Assembly (NCBI RefSeq): GCF_025143365.1
Contig: NZ_JALXPE010000001.1
Span: 84,216 to 148,215 of the forward strand
Direction: 5' to 3'
Length of the DNA: 64,000 nt
DNA from: Microbacterium sp. p3-SID336
GTDB lineage: Bacteria; Actinomycetota; Actinomycetes; Actinomycetales; Microbacteriaceae
Both the position numbers and the translations under genes were made by a program. The notes under the pieces are model-generated. The model did no database searches. It worked only from the letters and a program-made list of their open reading frames with translations, and was not told where the DNA came from. Shown here piece after piece: positions 31,413-41,222 of this stretch. The first letter of the stretch is position 1; each line of letters starts with the position of its first letter.

Positions 31413-32932
31413 CGCCGACGGGCGCGCAACCACCCGAACCCGAGCGCGCCCAGACCGCCCCAGAGCAGCAGCTGCTGCACCCAGGGGCCCAGGACAACAC
31501 CCGCCGTGAGGCCGGTGCGGAGCTCGACATCCTCGAGCATCGCCCCGGCCTCATCTGCGTCCAGGCTCGTCACCGTGCGACCGTCGTGGCGGATGATCTG
31601 ACTCGTGCCGACGGTCGACACGTTCACGACGCTCCTGCCGGTCTCGATCGCGCGCATACGGGCGAACGCCAACTGCTGCAGGTTCTCGTCGGTGCCGCGG
31701 AAGTCGGCGTTGTTCGTCTGGAAGACCAGGACCTCCGCGCCGCCGTTCACGCTTTCGGTGATCACGTCGTCGTAGATGACGTCGAAGCAGATCGCGAGTC
31801 CGACGGGCACGCCGTCGACCTCGACGAGGGGCGGGTTGGTCCCCGGGGTGTACTCGCGCTGGATCAGACCGATCAGGTCGGGGGCCAGCATGTTGAAGAA
31901 CTCGCGGTCGGGCACGTATTCGCCGAACGGGACCGGGTGGCGTTTGTCGTGGGTCTGCGCGGCCGACCCATCGGGCAGCCACAGCATCGATGTGTTGTAA
32001 AAGAGGTCGCCGCGCCCGGTGGGGGCGTTCGCGAGCAGGGGCGCATCGATGCGGTTCGAGACCAGCGTCATACGGCGCGCGATGGCCGAGTTCTGGAACG
32101 GGTCGGCGTCCAGCGATCCCTCCGGCCAGACGAGCAGATCGACGTCCTCGCCGTATAGCGGCTCGGTCGCAGCGGTCTGGGCCTCGATCACCTCGAACGG
32201 CTCTCTGACGTCGAAGTACCCGGTGGGTCCGTTGCCCTGGACCGCGCCGATGCGCATCGCCCCTGACGGCGTCGTGGGGTAGAGCGGCATGGCCATGAGG
32301 ACGACGGCGACCACCGCCGGCACGAGGAGCCGCAGCGGTCGCCGCCACGCCCCCGTGCGGACGACCTCGATCAGCATCGCGACCAGCAGCACCATCAGGA
32401 AGCTGAGTCCGCTCACACCAATCCACGACGTCACCGGCGCCAGGGGACTTTCCGCCTGCGTCATGCCCAGACGCGCCCACGGGAAGCCGCCGTAGGGCCA
32501 CCAGCCCACGAACAGCTCCCGCCCCACCCAGAGCGCGGCCACCACGAACGGCAGGCCGAGGAGTCGTCCTGCCGTACCGGGGAAAGCGCGCGGCATCCAA
32601 CGGTAGGCCAGGGCGATCGGGATCAGCGCGACGGCGGTCAGCACGCCCTCGACCACGCTCAGCGCCGCCCACGGTAGCGGTCCGAGGTATCGCGACGTCC
32701 ACGACACCAGGAGGCCGAAGAAGAGGATCCCGTAGACCAGGCCGATCAGCAGCGCGCCGCCGGCGCGACGCCCGATCAGCGCGAGCAGCAACAGCGCTGT
32801 CGCAGGGAAGACGAGGACCCACACCGCGGCTTCGGGGAACGACAGATCCATCAGGACGGCCGCGGCTGCGGCGGCGAGCAGTGCCGCCCAGAGCGGCAGA
32901 AGGGCGCGCGGGCGCACAGGCTGAGTGGTCAC
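31409..32932 (-). CDS. lnt: Apolipoprotein N-acyltransferase
   Basis: 507 residues. Six to seven N-terminal membrane helices precede a carbon-nitrogen hydrolase domain with the catalytic triad Glu (VWPEGSLD), Lys (THDKRHPVPFGEYVP) and Cys (LAICFDVIYDD), and a last helix at the C-terminus. It N-acylates the lipid-modified cysteine of lipoproteins. The start is GTG 32932 (VTTQPVRPRALLP), 8 nt after the helicase stop codon begins; upstream frame is antisense-like. Last gene of the helicase-tat-paf operon by position. Confidence 0.92.
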   Translation of the reverse strand: MTTQPVRPRALLPLWAALLAAAAAAVLMDLSFPEAAVWVLVFPATALLLLALIGRRAGGALLIGLVYGILFFGLLVSWTSRYLGPLPWAALSVVEGVLTAVALIPIALAYRWMPRAFPGTAGRLLGLPFVVAALWVGRELFVGWWPYGGFPWARLGMTQAESPLAPVTSWIGVSGLSFLMVLLVAMLIEVVRTGAWRRPLRLLVPAVVAVVLMAMPLYPTTPSGAMRIGAVQGNGPTGYFDVREPFEVIEAQTAATEPLYGEDVDLLVWPEGSLDADPFQNSAIARRMTLVSNRIDAPLLANAPTGRGDLFYNTSMLWLPDGSAAQTHDKRHPVPFGEYVPDREFFNMLAPDLIGLIQREYTPGTNPPLVEVDGVPVGLAICFDVIYDDVITESVNGGAEVLVFQTNNADFRGTDENLQQLAFARMRAIETGRSVVNVSTVGTSQIIRHDGRTVTSLDADEAGAMLEDVELRTGLTAGVVLGPWVQQLLLWGGLGALGFGWLRARRR

Positions 32933-32942
32933 GGCATCACGC

Positions 32943-35417
32943 TCACAGGGACGAGTAGGCGACGATGCCGCGCCGTACTCCGTCGAGCGCGGCCCGGGCA
33001 GTGCGGGCGAGCGTGGCGTCCTCTGCGACGATCGACAGCTGATCCAGGAGGTCGATCGTCTGCTTGGCCCAGCGCACGAAGTCCCCCGCCGCCATGTCCG
33101 CGTCCACGAGCACCCGATCCAGGGCGCTCCCCCGCGCCCAGGCGTGCATGGCACCCGCCAGCCCCGCGGCGAGCGGTTCGCTGCCGGGGAGCTGATGGTC
33201 CTGCTCCAGGTCGTCCAGCTCGGACCACAGCTCCGTCGTGCGATCGTAGGCGGCGCGGAACGGTCCCCGCGGCAGGCCCCTCTCCCCGCCGTTCGCCTCG
33301 TCTCGACGCGGCTCGTACACGAGACAGCACGCCATGGCCGCGAGCGACGGGGCGTCGAGTCCCTTCCACAGCCCCTGACGGAGGGACTCGGCGACCAGCA
33401 GGTCGCGCTCCCCGTAGATCCGCCTCATGGTGCGTCCCGCCTCGGTGAGGACGGTCTCCTCGCCCTGTCGGCCCAGGTAGTCGAGCGTCTCGAGCACCTC
33501 GACCACGCGGTCGAACACCCGCGCGACGGTACCCGTGCGCGTCTCGATCTGACGACGGATGCGGTCGGTCTGCCGCTTGAGCTTCCAGTACCGCTCCGCC
33601 CAGCGCGCGTGCGCCTCCCGGTCGGGGCAGCGATGGCAGGGGTGCCGCTGCATCCGGGTGCGCAGCGACTGGATGCGCGCCAGCCGCTTGTCCCGCGCGG
33701 AGCGAGGGGCGGAGGCATCCTGCCGGTTCTTCTTCTCCAAGTCGCTGAGCTCACGGCGGATCGCGGCGTACTCGGGGAAGTCACCGTGCTCGCAGGCCAT
33801 TGCCGAGCGGTAGCCCGTCAGTGACTCCTCCGCCTCCCGCACCTGCCGTGCGAGACCGACCACGGCGCGGTCCGCCTGGAACTGGGCGAACGACGACTCC
33901 AGGATCTGCCTGGCCCTGGCCTTCCCGAACAGGTCGATCAGATTGACGGCCATGTTGTACGTCGGACGGAAGCTGGAGTTGAGCGGGTAGGTGCGCCGTG
34001 AGGCGAGAGCGGCCACCGCCTGCGGGTCCATCCCCTCGCTCCATTGCACGACCGCGTGGCCCTCGACGTCGATGCCCCGGCGTCCGGCGCGGCCGGTGAG
34101 CTGCGTGTACTCCCCCGAGGTGATGGCGACGCGCGCCTCCCCGTTGAACTTCTCCATCTTCTCCAGCACCACGGTGCGGGCCGGCATGTTGATCCCGAGT
34201 GCCAGCGTCTCGGTGGCGAACACGACCTTCACGAGCTTGCGCTGGAACAGCTCCTCGACCACCTCCTTGAAGGCGGGCAGCAGGCCGGCGTGATGCGCCG
34301 CGACGCCGCGCTCCAGATTGTCGAGCCACTCCCAGTACCCGAGCACGCCGAGATCCTCGTCGTGCAGCGTGCGCGTGCGATCCTCGACGATCGCGCGGAT
34401 CTCGGCCCGCTCCTCGGTCGTGGTCAGACGGACGCCCGAACGGCGCACCTGCTGCACGGCGGCGTCGCAGCCCACCCTGCTGAAGATGAAGAAGATCGCC
34501 GGCAGCAGGTTGGAGCGTTCGAGCAGCTCGACGACGTCAGGTCGATCCATCCGCTCGATCCGCCGCGCGTTCGCCGCGCGCACGGGTCGCCGTCCCCCGC
34601 GCGGAGGACGCTGCGCCTGGCGCCCCGCGTGCCGGTTGCTGCGGTACGACTGCGCCTGCCTGTTGCTCTCGTACGTCGAACCGGTGAAGGACCGGATGCG
34701 CATGAGCTCCTGGTTCACCTGGGCGGTGGCCAGTCCCGCCCGGTCGTCGAACAGCGGGAGCAGGTCATCGCGCACCAGCACGTGCTGCTCGAGAGGCACC
34801 GGGCGCACCTCCGAGACGATCACCTCGGTGTCGCCGCGGACGGTGTCCAGCCAGTCTCCGAACTCCTCCGCGTTGGACACCGTCGCGCTCAGGGACACCA
34901 GCCGCACCTGCGGCGGGAGGTGGATGATGACCTCTTCCCACACGGCACCCCGGAAGCGGTCCGCGAGGTAGTGCACCTCGTCCATCACCACGTATCGCAG
35001 CTCGCGCAGCGCCGACGAGTCGGCGTAGATCATGTTGCGCAGCACCTCGGTGGTCATCACCACGATGCGTGCGTTGCCGTTGATGTTCGTATCGCCGGTG
35101 AGGAGGCCCACGTCATCGGCCCCGTAGACATCGACCAGTTCGCGGAACTTCTGGTTCGAGAGCGCCTTCATCGGCGTGGTGTAGAACGCCTTCTGCGTCG
35201 GAGTCTGCATCGCCAGGTGGATGGCGAACTCCCCGACGATGGTCTTGCCCGCCCCCGTCGGGGCGGCGACGAGCACGCTCCGTCCGTTCTCGAGCGCATG
35301 GCAGCCGGCGACCTGGAAGGGATCGAGCTGGAACCGCTGCCGCGCGGCGAACGCGGCGGTCTGCGGGTGCAATGCGGCGTCCTGCGCCTGCGCGTAGCGG
35401 TCGGCGGGCGAGGTCAT
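32943..35417 (-). CDS. helY: Ski2-like DEVH-box helicase (HelY family)
   Basis: 824 residues. Motif I AAPTGAGKT, Ia TTPMKALSNQKF, II MDEVHYLAD, III SLSATVSN, VI QLTGRAGRRGIDVEG. It has the Ski2/Mtr4-type C-terminal helical region including HPCHRCPDREAH. Actinobacterial HelY is probably an RNA helicase in RNA turnover. ATG 35417 overlaps the tatC stop (ATGA), so it belongs to the tatA-tatC operon. Confidence 0.92.
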   Translation of the reverse strand: MTSPADRYAQAQDAALHPQTAAFAARQRFQLDPFQVAGCHALENGRSVLVAAPTGAGKTIVGEFAIHLAMQTPTQKAFYTTPMKALSNQKFRELVDVYGADDVGLLTGDTNINGNARIVVMTTEVLRNMIYADSSALRELRYVVMDEVHYLADRFRGAVWEEVIIHLPPQVRLVSLSATVSNAEEFGDWLDTVRGDTEVIVSEVRPVPLEQHVLVRDDLLPLFDDRAGLATAQVNQELMRIRSFTGSTYESNRQAQSYRSNRHAGRQAQRPPRGGRRPVRAANARRIERMDRPDVVELLERSNLLPAIFFIFSRVGCDAAVQQVRRSGVRLTTTEERAEIRAIVEDRTRTLHDEDLGVLGYWEWLDNLERGVAAHHAGLLPAFKEVVEELFQRKLVKVVFATETLALGINMPARTVVLEKMEKFNGEARVAITSGEYTQLTGRAGRRGIDVEGHAVVQWSEGMDPQAVAALASRRTYPLNSSFRPTYNMAVNLIDLFGKARARQILESSFAQFQADRAVVGLARQVREAEESLTGYRSAMACEHGDFPEYAAIRRELSDLEKKNRQDASAPRSARDKRLARIQSLRTRMQRHPCHRCPDREAHARWAERYWKLKRQTDRIRRQIETRTGTVARVFDRVVEVLETLDYLGRQGEETVLTEAGRTMRRIYGERDLLVAESLRQGLWKGLDAPSLAAMACCLVYEPRRDEANGGERGLPRGPFRAAYDRTTELWSELDDLEQDHQLPGSEPLAAGLAGAMHAWARGSALDRVLVDADMAAGDFVRWAKQTIDLLDQLSIVAEDATLARTARAALDGVRRGIVAYSSL

Positions 35418-36223
35418 GCGGTGTCCGGCGCGAGACCCGCAGCAGTGTCGCGTCTGCGCTTGCGGCGGTCGAAGATCAGCGACAGACCCGCCGCCGCGAA
35501 GAACAGGACGATCAGGATCCCGGCGAGCATCAGCATGCTCACGACGTCGGCGGCCGGCGTCGCCAGCGCGGCGAAGATCGTCGCGATCAGAACGGCCACG
35601 CGCCAGCCTTTGAGGATCGCCCGGCCGGACATCACACCGGCGAGGTTGAGCGCCACCAGGAACACGGGGAGCACGAACGAGACGCCGATGACGATCATCA
35701 GCTTGAAGACGAAGTCGTAGTACTCCTGGGCGTAGTAGAAGTTGGTCGCGCCCGCGGGCGTGAAGCTCCACATCAGCTCGATCACGTGCGGCATGATCAT
35801 GACGCCGAGGTAGCACCCGGCGAAGAACAGCGGGACGGCGGCGAGCACGAAGCCGACGGTGTACTTGATCTCCTTGCGGGTCAGACCCGGCATAATGAAG
35901 GCCCAGATCTGCCAGAGCCAGACCGGGGCCGAGATGAACAGGCCGATCGAGAAGGCGATGCGCATGCGCATGTCGAACGCGGCCGTCACGGTGCCGAAGT
36001 TCAGGGCGCTGAAGTCGTCACCCCGCTTCGCGGTGATGATGCGGATCGGCTCGGTGATGAAGTGGATAACCGGGTCGGCGACGAGGAACGCGACCACCAT
36101 GCCGACCACCAGAGCGAGCGCCGCGTACATGAGACGCTTGCGCAGTTCGACGAGATGCGCGCCGAGCGACATCCGCCGATCCCGATCCGCCTTCGGCTTC
36201 ACGGTCGGTTCGATGGCTGCCAC
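35414..36223 (-). CDS. tatC: Sec-independent translocase subunit TatC
   Basis: 269 residues, six membrane helices. Conserved features: MSLGAHLVELRKRLMYAALAL at the N-terminus with the substrate-binding Glu (HLVELRKR), FSIGLFISAPVWLWQIWAF and PGLTRKEIKY. With TatA it exports folded twin-arginine proteins. It follows tatA by 6 nt and overlaps the helicase start. Confidence 0.97.
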   Translation of the reverse strand: MAAIEPTVKPKADRDRRMSLGAHLVELRKRLMYAALALVVGMVVAFLVADPVIHFITEPIRIITAKRGDDFSALNFGTVTAAFDMRMRIAFSIGLFISAPVWLWQIWAFIMPGLTRKEIKYTVGFVLAAVPLFFAGCYLGVMIMPHVIELMWSFTPAGATNFYYAQEYYDFVFKLMIVIGVSFVLPVFLVALNLAGVMSGRAILKGWRVAVLIATIFAALATPAADVVSMLMLAGILIVLFFAAAGLSLIFDRRKRRRDTAAGLAPDTA

Positions 36224-36229
36224 GGCCGG

Positions 36230-36466
36230 TCAGGCGCGAGGCGGAGTCTCAGGGTCGACGCCCGAGTCCTTCACCGGGGTGGGCTCGGCGGCGGTCGAGT
36301 CCGCACGCGTCGCGTCCTCTTCCTTCATGGCCTTCATCTCACCCTTGAACACGCGGGCGGACTGTCCCATGCTCTTCGCGAGCGCCGGAAGCTTGGCGGC
36401 ACCGAACAGCAGGAGGATGACGGCGAGCACGATCAGAAGGTGCCAGCCTTGCATTCCAGCGAACAT
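36230..36466 (-). CDS. tatA: Sec-independent translocase subunit TatA
   Basis: 78 residues: one membrane helix (GWHLLIVLAVILLLFGAAKLP), an amphipathic helix (ALAKSMGQSARVFKGEMK) and an acidic tail. The F-G-A-K hinge is typical of TatA. ATG 36466 is chosen; the open frame upstream reads as non-protein. It is 44 nt after pafC. Confidence 0.95.
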   Translation of the reverse strand: MFAGMQGWHLLIVLAVILLLFGAAKLPALAKSMGQSARVFKGEMKAMKEEDATRADSTAAEPTPVKDSGVDPETPPRA

Positions 36467-36510
36467 TTCGATATTCCCGTCGTAGGGGGCTTTCGAACCC
36501 AGTTTACAGA

Positions 36511-37494
36511 TCAATCCTCGGCATCGGGCCGGTGATAGAGCGCGAGTCCGCTCGCCGCCCACTCCCTGGTCGCCGCACGCGCCACGCCGGGCTCCAGCAC
36601 CTCCATCGCTCCGCCGAAGCGCGCCGCGAGCCGCTTGATGCCCCGCGGGTCGGCGAGATGCAGGCGCGCGGTCACCTCGCCGTCGACGGCATCGAGCGCC
36701 TCGGCCGGCACGAAGCCGGCGAGCAGCGCAGACAGCCGCTCCGCGACCCGCACTGTGACCTCCCCCTCATCCGCCAGCCCGGCGAACGCCTCCGGCACCT
36801 GATCGCCCCCGTGGGTGATCGGGATGTCGGTGAGGACCGGCGCGCTCACCCGGTCCAGATGGAACGTGCGCATGGCCTCGCGCATGTGGCACCAGCCCTG
36901 CAGATACCACTGCCCGTTCGTGATGAGGATCTGCATCGGGTCGACCGTGCGGGTCGTCGGCGAGGCATCCGGCGCTTGGTAGGTGAAGGAGATCGCGACG
37001 CCTTCCTGCAGGCCCCGTGCGGCGACCTCCCGCACCTCGTCGACCGCGCTGGGGGCGACCACGACATCGGCAGGCGCGTCCGCGGCACCACGGGACAGCT
37101 TGGAGATCAGCCCCGCGACCAGCCCGGAGTCCGACACGGCGGGCACGGCCGCGACCATCTGCAGACCCGCGAGCAGGGCGGCGGCCTCGCGCGCGGTGAA
37201 CCGCGGCACCCGGCGCAGTGCCACGTCGTTCGTGATCTCGATCACGTCCTCGAGCTCCAGGAGGTCCCAGTTGATGTCGAACATCTCCTGCGGCTGCTGC
37301 CAGTAGCCCGACTCACCGGGGAGGCCGATCACGGTGAGCTTCTCGACCATCGCGCGCATCTCGCGCGGGGTGACACCGAACTCCTCGGCCGCCTCTGCCA
37401 GCGACACCTGCCCGTGCTCGAGCAGATACGGCACCAGCGTGAGGTACAGACGCACGCGGTCGGCGGCGAGAAGCGGCTTCGGCGCAGCACTCAT
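36511..37494 (-). CDS. pafC: WYL-domain transcriptional regulator PafC
   Basis: 327 residues: an N-terminal HTH (VSLAEAAEEFGVTPREMRAMVEKL), then a WYL domain (ISFTYQAPDASPTTRTVDPMQILITNGQWYLQGWCH) and a C-terminal extension. In mycobacteria PafBC activates the LexA/RecA-independent DNA-damage response. It overlaps pafB by 4 nt (ATGA), so both subunits are made together. Confidence 0.93.
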   Translation of the reverse strand: MSAAPKPLLAADRVRLYLTLVPYLLEHGQVSLAEAAEEFGVTPREMRAMVEKLTVIGLPGESGYWQQPQEMFDINWDLLELEDVIEITNDVALRRVPRFTAREAAALLAGLQMVAAVPAVSDSGLVAGLISKLSRGAADAPADVVVAPSAVDEVREVAARGLQEGVAISFTYQAPDASPTTRTVDPMQILITNGQWYLQGWCHMREAMRTFHLDRVSAPVLTDIPITHGGDQVPEAFAGLADEGEVTVRVAERLSALLAGFVPAEALDAVDGEVTARLHLADPRGIKRLAARFGGAMEVLEPGVARAATREWAASGLALYHRPDAED

Positions 37495-38483
37495 GAAAGT
37501 CCTCCCTCATCGGAGTGGGCCGCGACCACGGCGCGCAGGCGGCTGACCACCGCGTCACGCAGCGGCTCCGGCTCCACCACCCGCACCTCGGGGCCGTACG
37601 AAGCCAGCTCGTCGGCGAGGATGTGCAGGTCGACGAAGGGCACGCGGATGCCCTGGGATGCGGCTGTCGCGCGACGGCCGAGTCGAAGCGCCGCCTCCGT
37701 GCCTGGGGTCACCTCGAGCAGCGCCGAGTTCTGGGCGGCCACCCGCTCCAGCCCGCTAAGAGCGCGCTCACCCGCTCCTTCGCGGAGGGCCGGGTCGAAG
37801 GGCGTCGAGGTCAGCGTGACGTCGCCCACGATGCGACTCAGGAGGAAGGTGCGGTCCTCCTCCACCTCCACGTCCTCACCGTAGACATGCCAGCGCGCTT
37901 CATAGTCGACCAGCGCGAGCGGCCGGATGCGACGCCGACGCGGCGAGTCCTCCCCCGGCTTCAGGTAGTCGAATGTGACCACCCTCCCGCGCTCGATCGC
38001 GTCCTGCAGCGGGGAGAACGCGGCGTCACGGGCGGTGATGCGCGGCGCGAAGCCGATGATGGGCTCGTCTCCGTCGATGCCGAGCGCACGGATCTTCCGC
38101 ACCCCTGACTGCGCGTCTCCGGAGACCGATTCCGCGCTCCACACGCTCCCCGCCAGGCGGAGGACGGCCAGTTCCGCCGGGGTGAACTCGATGTCGCTGG
38201 GAAGGTCGTATTCCGCCTGCGGAATGCGGTAGCGGGCCTCGCGCAGGTCGTTCGGGTCCGCGGCGTCGCCGATGGTCTCGATGGGGACGCCGAGCGAGCG
38301 GAGCTCATCCTTGTCACGCTCGAACATCTTCTCCAGTGCATCCGAGCGCGTCCCGGCGTCCGCCCGCTGCCGGTACCCCGAGACGTTGTCGAGGATCTGC
38401 TGCTTGGTGAGCCCGATCTCCGTGGCCATCAGCGCCACGACGAGGTTCGTCAGGCGCTCTTCGGCAGGGATACGGGCGGCCAT
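37491..38483 (-). CDS. pafB: WYL-domain transcriptional regulator PafB
   Basis: 330 residues with HTH (GLTKQQILDNVSGYRQ), central region, then the WYL domain (VVTFDYLKPGEDSPRRRRIRPLALVDYEARWHVYG). Partner of PafC. ATG 38483 lies in the stop codon of the FKBP gene (TGATG). In most Actinobacteria it sits behind pafA of the Pup system; here pafA is not in this operon. Confidence 0.93.
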   Translation of the reverse strand: MAARIPAEERLTNLVVALMATEIGLTKQQILDNVSGYRQRADAGTRSDALEKMFERDKDELRSLGVPIETIGDAADPNDLREARYRIPQAEYDLPSDIEFTPAELAVLRLAGSVWSAESVSGDAQSGVRKIRALGIDGDEPIIGFAPRITARDAAFSPLQDAIERGRVVTFDYLKPGEDSPRRRRIRPLALVDYEARWHVYGEDVEVEEDRTFLLSRIVGDVTLTSTPFDPALREGAGERALSGLERVAAQNSALLEVTPGTEAALRLGRRATAASQGIRVPFVDLHILADELASYGPEVRVVEPEPLRDAVVSRLRAVVAAHSDEGGLS

Positions 38484-39421
38484 CACGGAGCGGATGAAGA
38501 GGCGGGTGCGATACCGAGGATGTCGACCACGATCGCCATCGCCGCGGAGTTCTCGGTCTTGGGCAGCACGACGAGCACCTGCGAGCCGACGGGGCGGCCG
38601 ACCAGGGCCTCCGCGACGGGAGCGGCGATCTGCGCCATCTGGTCGGTGGCCTGCTGGCCCCAGGAGCTCTGGAGCACGCTCTTGTCTTCCCAGTCCACCG
38701 CGGTGAAGTGCACGAGCGGCGCATCGTCCTTCGTGACCTTCTCGCCGTCACCGAGGATGAGCGTCTGCACGACCTGCTCCTCGGGAGCCGGGCCGTCCGG
38801 GATGATCACGCCCGGCGTGCCGTCGGGTGCGCGGACGACCGTGGGCATGCCCTGCGCGTCGTTGAACTGCAGCGAGCCCTCGGCGCGTGAGTGGAAGGCA
38901 TCCACGACGTCGACCACGAACACCGCGGTGTCATCCTCCGCCATGCCGAAGCCCTTGAGGTTGTTCTCGCCGAAGTCCTCGGGGGTGAGACCGGCGACCA
39001 CGCGCGTGCCCGCCGTCGCGCACTCCAGCACCTCCTTGAGACCCGGTGCCTGTGCGGCCCAGGAGTCGATGCTGGAAGCGCGCGTGTTGTCGGCGTCGTA
39101 CGAGGTCGTGAAGACCTGCTCGCCTGTCTCGCCGCTGTAGATCGACAGCTGCGCGATGATCGGCTGCGTGGAGTCGACGACCGCACGACCGTCGCCGGTC
39201 ACGACATCGGTGTACGAGGTCTCCGTGAGGCGCAGCGGCGCGTAGATGTCCACTTCGGGCATCGAGCCGACCTCGCCCTCCACCGACACCGCTTCGCCGA
39301 TGCCGTTGTCGTGCCCGCTCCGGTCGCAGGAGGCATCGGCGGACGACGCGGTCACGCTGCACCCGGTCAGAGCGAGGGCGGCGAGGCTGAGGGAGGCCAG
39401 AACGGCGGACGTTTTACGCAC
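38483..39421 (-). CDS. FKBP-type peptidyl-prolyl isomerase lipoprotein
   Basis: 312 residues. The N-terminus RKTSAVLASLSLAALALTGC is a lipoprotein signal with lipobox LTGC, so it is anchored to the outer face of the membrane. The C-terminal FKBP-like domain includes PLVHFTAVDWEDKSVLQSSW and VLVVLPKT. The aromatic pocket is only partly conserved. GTG 39421 follows GGAG by 4 nt. In other Actinobacteria this gene lies between pafA and pafB; here it lies directly after trmI. Confidence 0.88.
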   Translation of the reverse strand: MRKTSAVLASLSLAALALTGCSVTASSADASCDRSGHDNGIGEAVSVEGEVGSMPEVDIYAPLRLTETSYTDVVTGDGRAVVDSTQPIIAQLSIYSGETGEQVFTTSYDADNTRASSIDSWAAQAPGLKEVLECATAGTRVVAGLTPEDFGENNLKGFGMAEDDTAVFVVDVVDAFHSRAEGSLQFNDAQGMPTVVRAPDGTPGVIIPDGPAPEEQVVQTLILGDGEKVTKDDAPLVHFTAVDWEDKSVLQSSWGQQATDQMAQIAAPVAEALVGRPVGSQVLVVLPKTENSAAMAIVVDILGIAPASSSAP

Positions 39422-39431
39422 GCGCTCCAGT

Positions 39432-40454
39432 CTATTCCGTCGCGTGCCCGGATTCGCGCGAAGCAGCCGCCTGTCGCGCACCCTCGGCGGCCTTGCCCGC
39501 CTCTCGCGCGCGCTTGCGCAGGTTCTTGTCGGTGATCTCGCGATCGCCGACCGCCCCGGGCGTCCACAGCTCGACATCCTCATCGCTGTAACTGCTCTTG
39601 GATGCCCGGCGCTTGACGGAAGGAGCCACGGCGCCCGGTGCGAGACGCCGCGCGGTGAGCAGGAAGCCGGTGTGGGCGACCATGCGGTGGTCGGGGCGGA
39701 CAGCGAGGCCCTCCACGTGCCACCCACGCACCATCGTCTCGGAGGCATCGGGTTCAGTGAACAGACCGGTGCCGCGGATGTACTCCGCCACGCGGGAGAG
39801 CTGCGTCGCGGTCGCGATGTAGCAGAGGACGACGCCGCCGGGCGTCAGCGCCTCGGCGACGACGTCGATGCACTCCCACGGCGCCAGCATGTCGAGCACC
39901 ACCCGGTCCACCGACGCGGGCTCGGTCTCGTGCGGAAGCGCCTCCACGAGATCGCCCACCACGACGCGCCAGCTATCCGGAGTCTCACCGAAGAACGTCT
40001 CCACGTTGTTGCGAGCGACCTCCGCGAACTCCTCGCGGCGCTCGAACGAGATCAGCGTGCCGGCGGGACCGATGGCCCTGAGCAGCGACAGCGACAGCGC
40101 ACCGGACCCGACCCCGGCCTCCACCACGGTCGCGCCGGGGAACACGTCCGCCTGCATGACGATCTGCGCGGCGTCCTTCGGATAGACGATCGCGGCGCCG
40201 CGCGGCATCGACATCGCGAAGTCCCGCAGCAGCGGCCGCAGGGCCAGGTACTCGTGGCCGGAGCTGTTGGCGACGACGGAGCCGTCGGGAAGGCCGATCA
40301 GATCCCGGTGACGCAGCACGCCGTGGTGCGTGTGCAGCTCGCCGTCCTCCCGCAGGGTGACAGTGTGCAGGCGGCCCTTCGGTCCGGTGAGCTGGACCCT
40401 GTCCCCCTCGCGGAACGGACCGCTGGGACGCTGGCTCGCGGATGCGACCGTCAT
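39432..40454 (-). CDS. trmI: tRNA (adenine-58-N1)-methyltransferase
   Basis: 340 residues. N-terminal small beta domain (GPFREGDRVQLTGPKGRLHTV), then the Rossmann SAM domain (VVEAGVGSGALSLSLLRAIG, FERREEFAEVARNNVE, VDRVVLDMLAPWECIDV). It makes m1A58 in the tRNA T-loop. It overlaps the HAD gene by 4 nt (ATGA). The C-terminal 60 residues are basic and low-complexity. Confidence 0.93.
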   Translation of the reverse strand: MTVASASQRPSGPFREGDRVQLTGPKGRLHTVTLREDGELHTHHGVLRHRDLIGLPDGSVVANSSGHEYLALRPLLRDFAMSMPRGAAIVYPKDAAQIVMQADVFPGATVVEAGVGSGALSLSLLRAIGPAGTLISFERREEFAEVARNNVETFFGETPDSWRVVVGDLVEALPHETEPASVDRVVLDMLAPWECIDVVAEALTPGGVVLCYIATATQLSRVAEYIRGTGLFTEPDASETMVRGWHVEGLAVRPDHRMVAHTGFLLTARRLAPGAVAPSVKRRASKSSYSDEDVELWTPGAVGDREITDKNLRKRAREAGKAAEGARQAAASRESGHATE

Positions 40455-41134
40455 CGGGTGCCCTCCGCCACAGCGGCGCGAGCGTCGAAGAGCTCGACGA
40501 GGTCTCCGGCCAGCCTGCCGTCCAGCGTCGGCCAGAGTTCGTGGGCGCCGAGCCCGTCCAACGGCACGATGTGCGGCACGCCGAGCGTCAGCGCCCCGGA
40601 CGCGAGGCCCGCGCGCAGACCCGTCGGGGAGTCCTCGATCACGACGACCTCCGCGATGTCCACGTCGAGCAGCGCCGCCGCCTGCAGATACGGCTCGGGG
40701 TGCGGCTTCGGATTGTCCACATCGTCACCCGCGACCACCACATCGAACGCCTCGAACTCGATGAGGTCGACGACGTCGAGCGCCATCCGCCGCAGCGACA
40801 TGGTGACGAGACCCGTCGGGATGCCCGCGGCTCGGAGGTCGTGCAGCAGCTCGCGAGCGCCGGGGCGGAACGGCACGCCCTGCGTGCGCAGCGCCTGCTG
40901 GACGGAATCGGTGAGATGGGAGACGATCGCCTCCGGCTCCATCGCGACACCCGCTCCCTGCAGGATCACCGCGCTGTCGATCAGGCCGCTGCCGACCAGC
41001 TGCAGTGCGTCTTCATGACTCCACGAGCCACCGAACGACTCGACCAGTGCGGTCTCCGCCGCCATCCAGTACGGCTCGGTGTCGACGAGTGTTCCATCCA
41101 TGTCCCAGAGGACTGCGCGGGGCTTTCTGCTCAC
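40451..41134 (-). CDS. HAD-IA family phosphatase (beta-phosphoglucomutase-like)
   Basis: About 227 residues. Motif I AVLWDMDGTLVDTEPY (nucleophile Asp), motif II GLVTMS, Lys region and motif IV VVIEDSPTGLRAGLASG. Typical of sugar-phosphate phosphatases and mutases. TAGCAT lies 7 nt before GTG 41134, which makes GTG the likely leaderless start; an in-frame ATG at 41143 overlaps that box. First gene of the trmI operon. Confidence 0.88.
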   Translation of the reverse strand: MSRKPRAVLWDMDGTLVDTEPYWMAAETALVESFGGSWSHEDALQLVGSGLIDSAVILQGAGVAMEPEAIVSHLTDSVQQALRTQGVPFRPGARELLHDLRAAGIPTGLVTMSLRRMALDVVDLIEFEAFDVVVAGDDVDNPKPHPEPYLQAAALLDVDIAEVVVIEDSPTGLRAGLASGALTLGVPHIVPLDGLGAHELWPTLDGRLAGDLVELFDARAAVAEGTR

Positions 41135-41222
41135 TGAACCCATGCTAGCCGGGGTCGCCCACGTCCCCTCGTCGCGGACTAGCCTGGGGGGACCGGATCC
41201 GCCAACCCGAAGGGAGCACACG

